Made by a program: the position numbers and the translations under genes | Part shown: positions 52,407 through 60,322 of the stretch, in pieces | Position numbering within the stretch: position 1 is the first letter of the stretch | Layout of the letters: each line of letters begins with the position of its first letter | Notes under the pieces: generated by a model | What the model was told of the DNA's origin: nothing | Database searches by the model: none | Seen by the model: only the letters and a program-made list of their open reading frames with translations | Assembly: GCA_020861185.1 (NCBI GenBank) | Contig: JAJBSV010000009.1 | Coordinates: forward strand, 17,077 to 81,076 | Source of the DNA: Ruminococcus sp. | GTDB taxonomy: Bacteria > Bacillota > Clostridia > Oscillospirales > Ruminococcaceae | DNA length: 64,000 bases | Direction of reading: 5' to 3'

Positions 52407-53144
52407 ATGTTGAAGAAGCTTTGGACCAACCGGGTCGGTGCGCTTATTCTGATGCTGTGCGCATTCTTGCTGGTTTTCGGGTTCATAAATACGGCTGACG
52501 AGCCGATTGCGGTTATTCCTGTCGATGCCGAAGCGGAAAGCATCTACCCGACTATAATCCTTGATGCCGGTCACGGCGGAATCGACAGCGGATGCGTGAG
52601 CATTAACGGCGCCGAAGAGAAGGATATTAATCTTAGCATTATGCTGAAGCTTCAGGGGATGCTCGAGGCAGCGGGGTTTGAGACCATAGTCACGAGGAGC
52701 ACAGACACTTCGATTCACGACCCGGGCGTTACGGGCTTGGGAAATCAGAAGAAATCGGACATGGAGAACCGGCTTGCCATCGTGAACTCGGTCGACAATG
52801 CGATTTTTATCTCGGTTCATCAGAACACCTATACCGACTCGCAATACTCGGGAGCGCAGATGTTTTATACTGCCGAGAGCTCGGAGAGCGCAAAGCTTGC
52901 GGGGATTCTGCAAAATAGCTTCGTGAAGTATCTCCAGCCCGACAACGAGCGTGAAACAAAGCCGGTCGGAAGCGAGATATATCTTCTGCATTTTGCCGAG
53001 TGCCCCGCAGTGATGGCGGAATGCGGCTTCCTTTCGAATCAGGAGGAAGCGGATAAACTGGAAACGGAAGAATACCAGAGCGAAGTGGCGTTCACGCTCT
53101 TCTCGGGTATCTGTGAATATGTTTTCTCGGACTACGGAGTTTAG
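52407..53144 (+). CDS. cwlD: N-acetylmuramoyl-L-alanine amidase (Amidase_3, CwlD-like)
   Basis: The protein has 245 residues from ATG 52407 after GGAGG. An N-terminal anchor or signal helix (VGALILMLCAFLLVFGFI) is followed by the amidase core: ILDAGHGGIDSGC (Zn His), DINLSIMLKL, EEKDIN Glu ligand, ISVHQN (Zn His) and MAECGFLSN (catalytic Glu). It cuts the bond between muramic acid and the peptide. The short single-domain form resembles CwlD, which shapes spore cortex with GerS. An ordinary growth role is also possible. Confidence 0.85.
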   Translation: MLKKLWTNRVGALILMLCAFLLVFGFINTADEPIAVIPVDAEAESIYPTIILDAGHGGIDSGCVSINGAEEKDINLSIMLKLQGMLEAAGFETIVTRSTDTSIHDPGVTGLGNQKKSDMENRLAIVNSVDNAIFISVHQNTYTDSQYSGAQMFYTAESSESAKLAGILQNSFVKYLQPDNERETKPVGSEIYLLHFAECPAVMAECGFLSNQEEADKLETEEYQSEVAFTLFSGICEYVFSDYGV

Positions 53145-53173
53145 GAGTCCGGGAATCGAAAGGATTGTTTAAA

Positions 53174-54550
53174 TTGGCGAAATCAAGCACTGCCTATGTC
53201 TGCCGCGAATGCGGTGCGGAAACTCCGAAATGGAACGGAAAATGCCCGAACTGCGGGGCGTGGAACTCTCTTGAAGAGGTCACTCTCACGCCCGCCGTAA
53301 AGTCGTCTGGCTTTTCGAAAGGCTCGGGCGGCATGGATTTGGCAGACAAGATTGTGAACCTTTCTGACCCCATCGACAAAGAGAACGAGACGAGATACCA
53401 CACGGGAATCTCGGAGCTCGACAGAGTCCTGGGCGGAGGTCTTGTGAAGGGCTCGGTCGTTCTCATAGGCGGCGAGCCGGGCATCGGAAAGTCGACTCTG
53501 CTTCTTCAGATATGCGAATATATGGGGCGTGACAAAGAGATTCTTTACGTCTCGGGAGAGGAATCCGTAAGGCAGATTAAGTTAAGAGCTTCGAGGCTCG
53601 GGGTTACTACTGAAAATCTTTATCTCCTGGCGGAGTCGGACGCAAGGTCCATCTGCGAAACGATTTCCAAAAATAAGCCCGAAATTGTCATCATAGATTC
53701 GATCCAGACGATGTCGATTAACGATCTGAACTCGTCGGCGGGGTCTATAACACAGGTCAGGGAGTGCACTTCCCTCTTCATGAGAACGGCGAAGAACGAG
53801 GAGATACCGTTCTTTATCGTCGGACACGTCAACAAGGACGGCGCAATCGCCGGTCCGAAGGTCATGGAGCATATCGTCGATGCGGTGCTCTATTTTGAAG
53901 GCGAGAGGACGCTTTCATATCGAATCCTAAGAGCCGCCAAGAACCGTTTTGGCTCCACAAATGAAATCGGCATGTTCGACATGCAGAACTCGGGGCTCGT
54001 CGAGGTCAAAAACCCCTCGCAGATGCTTCTTGAGGGGCGACCGACGGGGGTTTCCGGGTGCTGTGTTGCGTGCGTTATGGAGGGTTCGCGCCCGATACTC
54101 GCTGAGGTTCAGGCGCTTGTCACGAAGTCGGGACTGCAGGTTCCGAGGCGATCGGCATCGGGATTTGACTATAACCGTGTGTGGCTGATTACGGCTGTTC
54201 TTGAAAAGCGAGTCGGGTTCTATTTCGGAAATCTCGACATCTACGTCAACGTGGTCGGAGGGCTCAAAATCAATGAGCCTGCGGCGGACCTGCCGGTGGC
54301 GCTGGCTCTATACTCTTCGCTCAAAGACAAGCCCATTGGGGACGACGTTATCGCCTTCGGTGAAATCGGACTCGGCGGAGAGCTACGAAGCGTTTCCCAT
54401 CTCGAGCAAAGAATCAAAGAGGCGGAACGGCTCGGATTCGAAAAGTGCATTGTGCCGAGAAGCGGAATGTCGGGCATTCAAGGCGGACACGAAATTCAGA
54501 TTGTCCCGGTTTCGAACCTCCGGCAGGCTTTCAGTGCGGCTTTGGACTGA
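53174..54550 (+). CDS. radA: DNA repair protein RadA
   Basis: The protein has 458 residues from TTG 53174 (AAAGGA 9 bp upstream). A TTG three codons earlier is possible. The Cys4 zinc finger is CRECGAETPKWNGKCPNC. Walker A is GEPGIGKSTLLLQ, the KNRFGSTNEIG motif is present, and a Lon-like C-terminal domain ends the protein. RadA helps branch migration in recombination and natural transformation. It faces clpC tail to tail, 7 bp apart. Confidence 0.96.
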   Translation: MAKSSTAYVCRECGAETPKWNGKCPNCGAWNSLEEVTLTPAVKSSGFSKGSGGMDLADKIVNLSDPIDKENETRYHTGISELDRVLGGGLVKGSVVLIGGEPGIGKSTLLLQICEYMGRDKEILYVSGEESVRQIKLRASRLGVTTENLYLLAESDARSICETISKNKPEIVIIDSIQTMSINDLNSSAGSITQVRECTSLFMRTAKNEEIPFFIVGHVNKDGAIAGPKVMEHIVDAVLYFEGERTLSYRILRAAKNRFGSTNEIGMFDMQNSGLVEVKNPSQMLLEGRPTGVSGCCVACVMEGSRPILAEVQALVTKSGLQVPRRSASGFDYNRVWLITAVLEKRVGFYFGNLDIYVNVVGGLKINEPAADLPVALALYSSLKDKPIGDDVIAFGEIGLGGELRSVSHLEQRIKEAERLGFEKCIVPRSGMSGIQGGHEIQIVPVSNLRQAFSAALD

Positions 54551-54557
54551 TATTTTT

Positions 54558-56885
54558 TCATGCGGAAACGGTGAGGCTTCTTCTGAAAAGAACCTTGCCG
54601 TTACTTATTTCGCACATAAGCTCTCCCCTCCTGCCGATTGACAGCTCATAGGCAAGAGGGTTTTCTATTTCAGAGGTGATGACGCGCTTTATCTCGCGGG
54701 CTCCGAATTCCGAGGTGTCGGACTTCGAAAGAATGAAGTCTTCGATTCCGTCGGCGTAGCACAGGCGAATACCGGCGGAGGCGGCACGCTTATTAAGCTG
54801 TAACAGCAGTTGCCTTGTCAGCTCTTCGCAGGAAGCTCTCGAAAGCCGGTTGAAGTTGCAGATGGCATCAATACGGTTCAGGAGTTCGCTTGAAAACTGT
54901 CGTGAAAGAACGCTTCTGTCAGAATTTTCGGCTGAGATAAAGCCGCAGGAAGCGGATTTTGAAGCAACAATATTGGTCGTCATGATTACGACGGTGTTGC
55001 GGAATGAGACGTGTCTGCCCTGCGAATCGGTAAGACTGCCGCTGTCGCAGATCTGGAGCAAAATTGAGATTACGTCTCGGTCAGCTTTCTCTAACTCGTC
55101 GAATAGGACGACGCTGTAGGGCGACTTGCGGACACGCTCCGTGAGCTCGCCGCCGTTTTCGCTCCCGACATAGCTGGGTGGTGAACCGATAAGACGGGAG
55201 AGCGAATACTTTTCCGAGAACTCGGACATATCAAGTCTTATCAGCTTGTCGTCGCTACCGAAAAGTGCTTCGCATACGGCTTTGGCAAGAGAGGTCTTGC
55301 CGACACCCGTAGGTCCGGAAAAGAGAAGCGTTGAAATAGGACGGCTCTTGTCCCGAAGCCCCGAGCCTGAGCGACGGAGGGCGTTTATAACCTCCGAAAT
55401 CGCTTCGTCCTGACCGATTACACGAGTCCTGAGAATGCTTTCGATATGTGGGATGTTGCGGATGAGTTCATGCTCGTCGGGAACTGATGTCTGTAAAGCT
55501 ATACACCTTGCAATATCTGTTCCGGTGACCGTGGGAGTGAGGAAATTGTTGCTGAGTTGGCTGAGGTAGTGCTCTTTTAGTCCTTCGGCAGTTATTCCTG
55601 ACAAGCTGCTCTCAAGCTTCTTCATGTTCCGGCTCTTTGTAAAGTTACTGAGTTTTACAGATGAACAGGCTTCGTCTAAAATATCTATCGCCTTGTCGGG
55701 GAGATATCTGTCGGGAATCGAGCGGTTTGAGAGCTCGACTGCCTTTCTTATCGCTTCATCGGTGATTCTGACATGATGATGGGATTCATATTTCGGCTTC
55801 AGGCGTATGAGCATGCCGATTGCCGTCTCTTCGTCCGGCTCATTTATGCGGACTATTGAAAAGCGCCGGTCGAGTGCCTTGTCTTTCTCGATTGTCTTGC
55901 GGTATTCGTCATAGGTTGTGGCGCCTATCACCCTTATCTCGCCTCGGGCAAGCATCGGCTTTAAGATATTTGCGGCGTCGATTGCTCCCTCAGCCGCTCC
56001 GGCGCCGATGAGCATGTGAATCTCGTCGATGAAGAGGATTATGCCGTCGATGGTTGCCGCCTCGTCGATGCAGTATTTGAGACGTTCCTCAAAGTCGCCT
56101 CTATATTTCGCACCCGCCAGTAATTGCGTCAGGCTGAGGGAGTATATTCTCACGTTCAGAAGCTGTTCGGGGACGTTTCCCTCGGCTATCTTGCCGGCAA
56201 GGGCTTCGACAACAGCGGTTTTGCCGACACCCGCTTCGCCCACGAGGCAAGGATTGTTTTTCTGGCGCCGAAGAAGAATTCCGATTATCCGCTCGATTTC
56301 CTGCTCACGCATGGCGCATGGGTCGAATTCACCGAGTGAAGCCTTCCTGACCATGTCGAAGCCAAATTTTTCGAGATTCGGGGCTTTCGGCTGTGAGTGA
56401 TAAGTCGTCCCCACCCTGCTGTCGTGCTCGATTATTTCGGCTGCTGCGGCAAAGATTCGCGAAGAATTGCCGGTGAGCTCGCCCAGAACGCAACCGGCGG
56501 TCGAGTTCTGCTGACCGAGAATTGCATAGAGAATATGTTCTGTTCCGGCTTTCTGGGTGCCGTGCTCGGTCGCTGTTTTCTTGGCGAACTTGAGGCAACG
56601 CTTGGCGGCGGGAGTGAAAGCGTCGACGTCAAGGTTCGTTTTCTTCGAGCCCTTGCCTGCCATCTCGCATACTTTCCTGTTGACGGCTTGGTAGCTGACT
56701 CCGAAGTTTGAAAGAATCTCACCGGCGGCGTGAACGGCTCCGTCCCTTAAAAAGCCTAAAAGAAGATGCTCGGTGCCGACATAGGTGTGCCCCAATTCCA
56801 TGGCGCACTTCATCGCCTGCTTTATCGTGCTTATAGCCTCGTCCGTATAGTCGGAGCTCGGGTATACTCTATCAAAATCAATCAC
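54558..56885 (-). CDS. clpC: ClpC-type AAA+ ATPase with a short middle domain
   Basis: The protein has 775 residues from GTG 56885 behind GAGG. Two N-terminal Clp repeats (VGTEHLLLGFLRDG, AGTEHILYAILGQ) precede AAA-1 (GEAGVGKTAVVEAL) and AAA-2 (GPTGVGKTSLAKAV). Between them the M region (after DEACSSVKLSNFT) is about 24 residues shorter than in B. subtilis ClpC, lacking much of the coiled coil that binds adaptors. CGF near 650 may be the ClpP-contacting loop. No ctsR or mcsAB lies nearby, so its regulation may differ from that of classical ClpC. Confidence 0.9.
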   Translation of the reverse strand: MIDFDRVYPSSDYTDEAISTIKQAMKCAMELGHTYVGTEHLLLGFLRDGAVHAAGEILSNFGVSYQAVNRKVCEMAGKGSKKTNLDVDAFTPAAKRCLKFAKKTATEHGTQKAGTEHILYAILGQQNSTAGCVLGELTGNSSRIFAAAAEIIEHDSRVGTTYHSQPKAPNLEKFGFDMVRKASLGEFDPCAMREQEIERIIGILLRRQKNNPCLVGEAGVGKTAVVEALAGKIAEGNVPEQLLNVRIYSLSLTQLLAGAKYRGDFEERLKYCIDEAATIDGIILFIDEIHMLIGAGAAEGAIDAANILKPMLARGEIRVIGATTYDEYRKTIEKDKALDRRFSIVRINEPDEETAIGMLIRLKPKYESHHHVRITDEAIRKAVELSNRSIPDRYLPDKAIDILDEACSSVKLSNFTKSRNMKKLESSLSGITAEGLKEHYLSQLSNNFLTPTVTGTDIARCIALQTSVPDEHELIRNIPHIESILRTRVIGQDEAISEVINALRRSGSGLRDKSRPISTLLFSGPTGVGKTSLAKAVCEALFGSDDKLIRLDMSEFSEKYSLSRLIGSPPSYVGSENGGELTERVRKSPYSVVLFDELEKADRDVISILLQICDSGSLTDSQGRHVSFRNTVVIMTTNIVASKSASCGFISAENSDRSVLSRQFSSELLNRIDAICNFNRLSRASCEELTRQLLLQLNKRAASAGIRLCYADGIEDFILSKSDTSEFGAREIKRVITSEIENPLAYELSIGRRGELMCEISNGKVLFRRSLTVSA

Positions 56886-57050
56886 TGTTACTTGACCTCG
56901 CTATCACTGATATTTACATTTCAAGCTTTGACAGTTTTTTCTTGAATATTCATTTGCCGTCGGCGATTCACGGCGCTGTAAGTCTTACGCCGCGAATCCA
57001 TAACCGACATTTTAAGCTTATGCCGGCGGGACAATAAACAGTAACACATT

Positions 57051-57079
57051 TTGAATGCCTGAATAAACTGAACTATAAG
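57051..57079 (+). promoter_or_regulatory. Promoter of the cysteine-rich peptide gene
   Basis: TTGAAT (57051-57056), 17 bp and TATAAG (57074-57079), about 40 bp ahead of the ATG. Confidence 0.6.
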
Positions 57080-57119
57080 CAAGACGCTTGCTTTAATACT
57101 TCTTAAAGGAGACAGATTT

Positions 57120-57254
57120 ATGAACTGCTCATCATGCTTCAGTGGATACTGGTGGATTATCATCCTCATTCTCATCATCCTCTTCGCCTTCAACGGCAAC
57201 TGCGGATGCTCGAGTTGCGACAGCTGCAGTAGCTGCAGCAGCTGCGGTTGCTGA
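57120..57254 (+). CDS. 44-residue cysteine-rich membrane peptide
   Basis: AAAGGAG lies 8 bp before the ATG at 57120. The peptide starts MNCSSCFSGYWW, has one hydrophobic helix (IIILILIILFAF) and ends in a Cys/Ser tail with seven cysteines in 17 residues (CGCSSC, then SC repeats). Nine cysteines in 44 residues is striking. The tail may bind metal or form disulfides, and the helix should anchor it. It has its own promoter and terminator. It is too short for most gene callers. It differs from SCIFF peptides and I know no match. Confidence 0.75.
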   Translation: MNCSSCFSGYWWIIILILIILFAFNGNCGCSSCDSCSSCSSCGC

Positions 57255-57313
57255 CACTTTGACTTCCGTCAAAGTGAAAAAACGTCCCACTTATCAGACA
57301 GTGGGACGTTTTT
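57255..57313 (+). terminator. Two hairpins ending the cysteine-rich peptide transcript
   Basis: A 9-bp stem (57255-57263 with 57268-57276) comes directly after the stop. It is followed by a 10-bp stem AACGTCCCAC/GTGGGACGTT (57281-57310) with TTTTT, a classical terminator. Confidence 0.85.
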
Positions 57314-57328
57314 GCTGTACGAATTAAC

Positions 57329-57357
57329 TTGACAAAATGCTCGGAATAGACGATAAT
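57329..57357 (+). promoter_or_regulatory. Promoter of the 176-residue membrane gene
   Basis: TTGACA (57329-57334), 17 bp and GATAAT (57352-57357) come before the CAGGAGG ribosome site. Confidence 0.7.
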
Positions 57358-57397
57358 ATAAGCGTGAGAATTTGTCACCTGTTCAGGAGGATGTTAT

Positions 57398-57928
57398 ATG
57401 GAAAGAGATTCCCTTAAGGATTTATTATACTGCCTCAGCCGGTTCGGGCTGTTCTGGGCGATAACCGTGTTCGGAATTATTATCGGCAAGACAGCCGTCT
57501 TGGGAGTTATCGGGACGATTATTCCGAGGCTTCGGCTTTATGACAACACAGAGCTTCTGAGCCTTCTGTCCTGCATCATTCCGGCGATTATGCTCATAAT
57601 GCTTTTTGCGGACGATGCGAAGCGGCACACGGCTTACAGGGCATACAGACCGCTGTTCGTGACAATTGTGATGCTCGTTACCGGGATTGTCTATTACATC
57701 CCTGCGGTCGTTGCGGGATATCTGACGGAAGAACGTGCGGTTGACGCCATCACCGAGCTTTACTTCACGAGCTACTGGCTGACGTTTGTGAGCGACAAGC
57801 TTGAGGTATACGCGCTTCTGGGGACAATATTCTGGGTTGCGCTGTGCATTCTCACCTATGTTGTTGCGAGAAGGGTTTATCTTCACAAATTCGAGAATGG
57901 AGAATATGAATATGAGGTTCAGGGATAA
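57398..57928 (+). CDS. Four-helix membrane protein of unknown function
   Basis: The protein has 176 residues starting at an ATG behind GGAGG. Helices are predicted at about 15-40 (FGLFWAITVFGIIIGKTAVLGVIG), 53-70, 84-106 and 137-160, with a charged C-terminal tail (HKFENGEYEYEVQG). I recognise no family. It follows the cysteine-rich peptide but has its own promoter, so a shared function is not implied by an operon. Confidence 0.7.
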   Translation: MERDSLKDLLYCLSRFGLFWAITVFGIIIGKTAVLGVIGTIIPRLRLYDNTELLSLLSCIIPAIMLIMLFADDAKRHTAYRAYRPLFVTIVMLVTGIVYYIPAVVAGYLTEERAVDAITELYFTSYWLTFVSDKLEVYALLGTIFWVALCILTYVVARRVYLHKFENGEYEYEVQG

Positions 57929-57944
57929 CCGGGACAAACAAAAA

Positions 57945-57966
57945 CGTCGGGCGTTGAAACCCGACG
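57945..57966. terminator. Bidirectional terminator between converging genes
   Basis: CGTCGGG (57945-57951) and CCCGACG (57960-57966) make a 7-bp stem, with ATTTTTTATT on the plus strand and GTTTTTG on the minus strand. Confidence 0.8.
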
Positions 57967-57971
57967 ATTTT

Positions 57972-58751
57972 TTATTCCTCCGTGACCGGTTTTTCGATTT
58001 CGAGCATTTCGTAGAGATAGTCGATTTCCTCCTGCTGGGCTTCGATTGTGTCGCTCTGGTCGTCGTACTTGTTCTTCAGGTACTGTGCGACAATTCCGGT
58101 GCAACCGATGAGTAAAATAAGCAAGCAAACGACATAAGTCATGCCGTGCATGAAGTTCTCGTCGCTGAAAATACCCGCATCAACCGTCCTCGCACCCTTG
58201 AAGACGCTTGTATACGCTTTGAGAACCAAAGGCAGGAAGATTGAAAGAAGTATTACGTCGACCGGGAACTGCGCCAGATTCTTAATGATTCTTGCGGGAA
58301 GAATCGCCATGAAGCCGCTTCCGTAGAGGGCTGAGATTGCCCAGTTCGTCAGAAGCAGGTTGCATATCACGATTACCGTTGCCTTTGCGGAAACGATTCT
58401 GACGATGAGCCACTTGTCGTTCCTGGCGTTATAGAGGAACAGTCCGTAGAGAAGTCCGCCGAGAGCCTCGATAAGTGTGAACCGGATATCGAACGCGCCG
58501 TCGGGCTTGATGATGTAGCCCAGGATGTCGGTTATCATTCCGGCGGTGAAGCCGACCGTCGGTCCGTAGAGCATGCCAATCGCCGCCATCGCTATGAATG
58601 CAAACGAGATTGTCATGTAATTGGAGACCTTGATGCTTATCGTCAATTTGAGTACCAAATCGAGGGCGATAAGCATTGCGATTACGCACAGGTTGCGGAC
58701 GCTTTTCAGTTCCTTTGCGGAACGGGCGAACAGATTGAAAAATCCTTTCAT
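57972..58751 (-). CDS. folT: ECF transporter S component, FolT-like (folate)
   Basis: The protein has 259 residues with about six helices. The run TISFAFIAMAAIGMLYGPTVGFTAGMITDILGYII followed by IRFTLIEALGGLLYGLFLY is the FolT pattern. A C-terminal extension (NKYDDQSDTIEAQQEEIDYLYEMLEIEK) is predicted to form a short coiled coil. The assignment is reinforced by a THF-riboswitch-like leader and by a stem that hides the ribosome site. The shared EcfAA'T module is not in the window. Confidence 0.85.
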   Translation of the reverse strand: MKGFFNLFARSAKELKSVRNLCVIAMLIALDLVLKLTISIKVSNYMTISFAFIAMAAIGMLYGPTVGFTAGMITDILGYIIKPDGAFDIRFTLIEALGGLLYGLFLYNARNDKWLIVRIVSAKATVIVICNLLLTNWAISALYGSGFMAILPARIIKNLAQFPVDVILLSIFLPLVLKAYTSVFKGARTVDAGIFSDENFMHGMTYVVCLLILLIGCTGIVAQYLKNKYDDQSDTIEAQQEEIDYLYEMLEIEKPVTEE

Positions 58752-58756
58752 AATAA

Positions 58757-58805
58757 AATCCTCCTACACTTTTTTACATCTGAAATCTTAAAGTGCAGAA
58801 GGATT
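58757..58805 (-). promoter_or_regulatory. Stem that buries the folT Shine-Dalgarno
   Basis: On the minus strand AAUCCUUCUGCACUUU (58790-58805) pairs over 16 bases, with two G-U pairs, with AAAGUGUAGGAGGAUU (58757-58772). The second arm contains GGAGG (58760-58764), 8 bases before the ATG. The loop is 17 nt. This would block translation unless opened, and it is the probable expression platform of the upstream aptamer. Confidence 0.8.
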
Positions 58806-58826
58806 ATTTTATATTCGCCAGTCCTC

Positions 58827-58886
58827 AAGTTCTTTTACGATAGTAGCAAGTTCATTTATGAACTTGCTAAGTTCGCTTGCGAACTT
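58827..58886 (-). repeat. Clustered AAGTTC inverted repeats in the folT leader
   Basis: A 10-bp hairpin (58845-58854 with 58859-58868) and a 7- to 8-bp hairpin (58869-58876 with 58879-58886) are both built on AAGTTC/GAACTT. A third AAGTTC lies at 58827-58832. They could exchange partners. No U-run follows. Confidence 0.75.
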
Positions 58887-58896
58887 GTTTGCACGA

Positions 58897-58996
58897 TAAG
58901 CGGGATGCGAAAACCGAACCGCAGGGTCAAACCGTTTCGTCCGCGGGACAACTCCCCGTTCCCGTGGCACTATAATGCTCGGCTTTCTACTCTTTT
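58897..58996 (-). ncRNA. Probable tetrahydrofolate (THF) riboswitch
   Basis: On the minus strand the order AAGAGUAGA, GCAUUAUAGUG, a GGGA-containing hairpin, ACGAA and UUUUCGCAUCCCGCUU follows that of the THF class (GAGUAGA ... GCGUUAAGUG ... ACGAAGC ... GCAUCCGCUC). AAGCCGA can pair with UUCGGUUU as P2. P1 is weak here. It sits between pfkA and a FolT-type gene, where this class is expected. Confidence 0.75.
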
Positions 58997-59024
58997 GATG
59001 TTGCGAATGATTTGCCCGTCGAAA

Positions 59025-59987
59025 TTACAGGGCGAGGTCGCTCAGGAGATTATGTAGATGCTCGTCGTAGTTCTTTCTCATGCCGAGAGCTTCTACTATA
59101 TCATAGTCCACGAGGTGACCGTTCTTAAGGGCAACGACTCTGTTTGTGAGACCGTTTGCGAGAAGGTCGACCGCATAGCAACCCATTCTTGCCGCCATGA
59201 CTCTGTCGGTGCAGGTGGGGGCTCCGCCTCTCTGGACGTGACCGAGAATCGTTACTCTTGTCTCGATTCCGGTGTGCTCCTGAATATAGGCACCGATGTC
59301 CTCGGAATGTCCGACACCTTCGGCAACGACTATTTCAAAGTGAGTCTTGCCGGTAGCCTTCTGCTCGAGCATCTTCTGGCAGATTTCGGAAAGGTTGAAC
59401 TCCTTCTCGACGGTGATTACTTCGGTAGCTCCGGTTGCAACGCCGACATTTACGGCGATATGACCGGCTCTACGACCCATTACCTCGACTACGGAGCAAC
59501 GGCTGTGGGACATTTCGGTATCCTTGATTTTATCAATCATGCCGAGCGCGGTGTTGAGAGCGGTGTCGAAGCCGATTGTGTAATCGGTGCAGGCGATATC
59601 GTTGTCGATAGTGCCGGGAATTCCGATGCACTTTACACCCTTCTTCGAGATGTCGAGAGCACCTCTGAAGGTTCCGTCGCCGCCGATGCAGACCAAGCTG
59701 TCGATACCGAACTTGTCGCAGTTCTCCTTGGCTATGTTAAGACCTTCCTCGGTCATGAACATTTTGCTTCTTGCAGTGTAGAGAATGGTGCCGCCTCTCT
59801 GGACGATATCCGAAACGTCTCTTGCGTTCATTTCGTACATATCGCCGTCGATAAGACCCTGATATCCTCTTCTGATGCCGACGGCTTTGAAGCCCTTGGC
59901 TATGGAAGCTCTTACTACCGCTCTGATTGCGGCGTTCATTCCGGGAGCGTCTCCTCCGCTTGTAAGTATTCCGATTGTTCTTGACAT
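59025..59987 (-). CDS. pfkA: ATP-dependent 6-phosphofructokinase
   Basis: The protein has 320 residues from ATG 59987 behind GGAGG. An ATG eight codons upstream lacks a site. GILTSGGDAPGMNAAIRA, GGDGTFRGA, PGTIDNDIACTDYTIGFDTA and the MGRRAGHIA region are PFK signatures. Gly in GGDG, in place of the Asp of the GGDD form, marks ATP rather than pyrophosphate use. It commits fructose-6-phosphate to glycolysis. The folT riboswitch follows on the same strand. Confidence 0.97.
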   Translation of the reverse strand: MSRTIGILTSGGDAPGMNAAIRAVVRASIAKGFKAVGIRRGYQGLIDGDMYEMNARDVSDIVQRGGTILYTARSKMFMTEEGLNIAKENCDKFGIDSLVCIGGDGTFRGALDISKKGVKCIGIPGTIDNDIACTDYTIGFDTALNTALGMIDKIKDTEMSHSRCSVVEVMGRRAGHIAVNVGVATGATEVITVEKEFNLSEICQKMLEQKATGKTHFEIVVAEGVGHSEDIGAYIQEHTGIETRVTILGHVQRGGAPTCTDRVMAARMGCYAVDLLANGLTNRVVALKNGHLVDYDIVEALGMRKNYDEHLHNLLSDLAL

Positions 59988-60160
59988 ACAAGTACCTCCA
60001 AAACAATTCAAAAAACAAATTTATATTTGACAGTGCGGATTTAGCATTGGGAAAATCGGCGAAAATATTTATATCATCATAATATTTCCGAAAAATAACG
60101 ACCCGCATTGCCTCCGACAGTCGCAAGAGCAACCGAGCTACTTTGAACCGTCTACCTTAT

Positions 60161-60189
60161 AGAATAGCATTTTACGAGCAAGATGTCAA
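60161..60189 (-). promoter_or_regulatory. Promoter of pfkA
   Basis: On the minus strand TTGACA (60184-60189), 17 bp and TATTCT (60161-60166). The rest of the 335-bp gap 59988-60322 holds a leader of about 170 nt without a clear riboswitch. Confidence 0.7.
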
Positions 60190-60203
60190 TCTTTTTACGC
60201 CAA

Positions 60204-60230
60204 AATACGCACCAAAAAAAGGTGCGTATT
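60204..60230 (-). terminator. Hairpin after the pseudokinase gene
   Basis: AATACGCACC and GGTGCGTATT form a 10-bp stem around an A7 loop (T7 on the minus strand), followed by UUUUGG. The U-run is short but the site fits termination. Confidence 0.65.
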
Positions 60231-60322
60231 AAGCCGATTATCTGTACAAAATCATATTTCCTGCGGGATTTTTTTCGCTTTTTGTCCGCAATTTCAAACT
60301 GTACTGCAAGTAATTTCGGGCA

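Noticed and set aside
56921-57199. 92-codon minus-strand frame upstream of clpC
   Set aside because: It lies antisense to the cysteine-rich peptide's promoter and has no ribosome site or domain. I treat it as chance.
57120-57254. SCIFF-type radical SAM peptide precursor
   Set aside because: The peptide has a membrane helix and nine cysteines, lacks the SCIFF pattern, and no radical SAM maturase is next to it.
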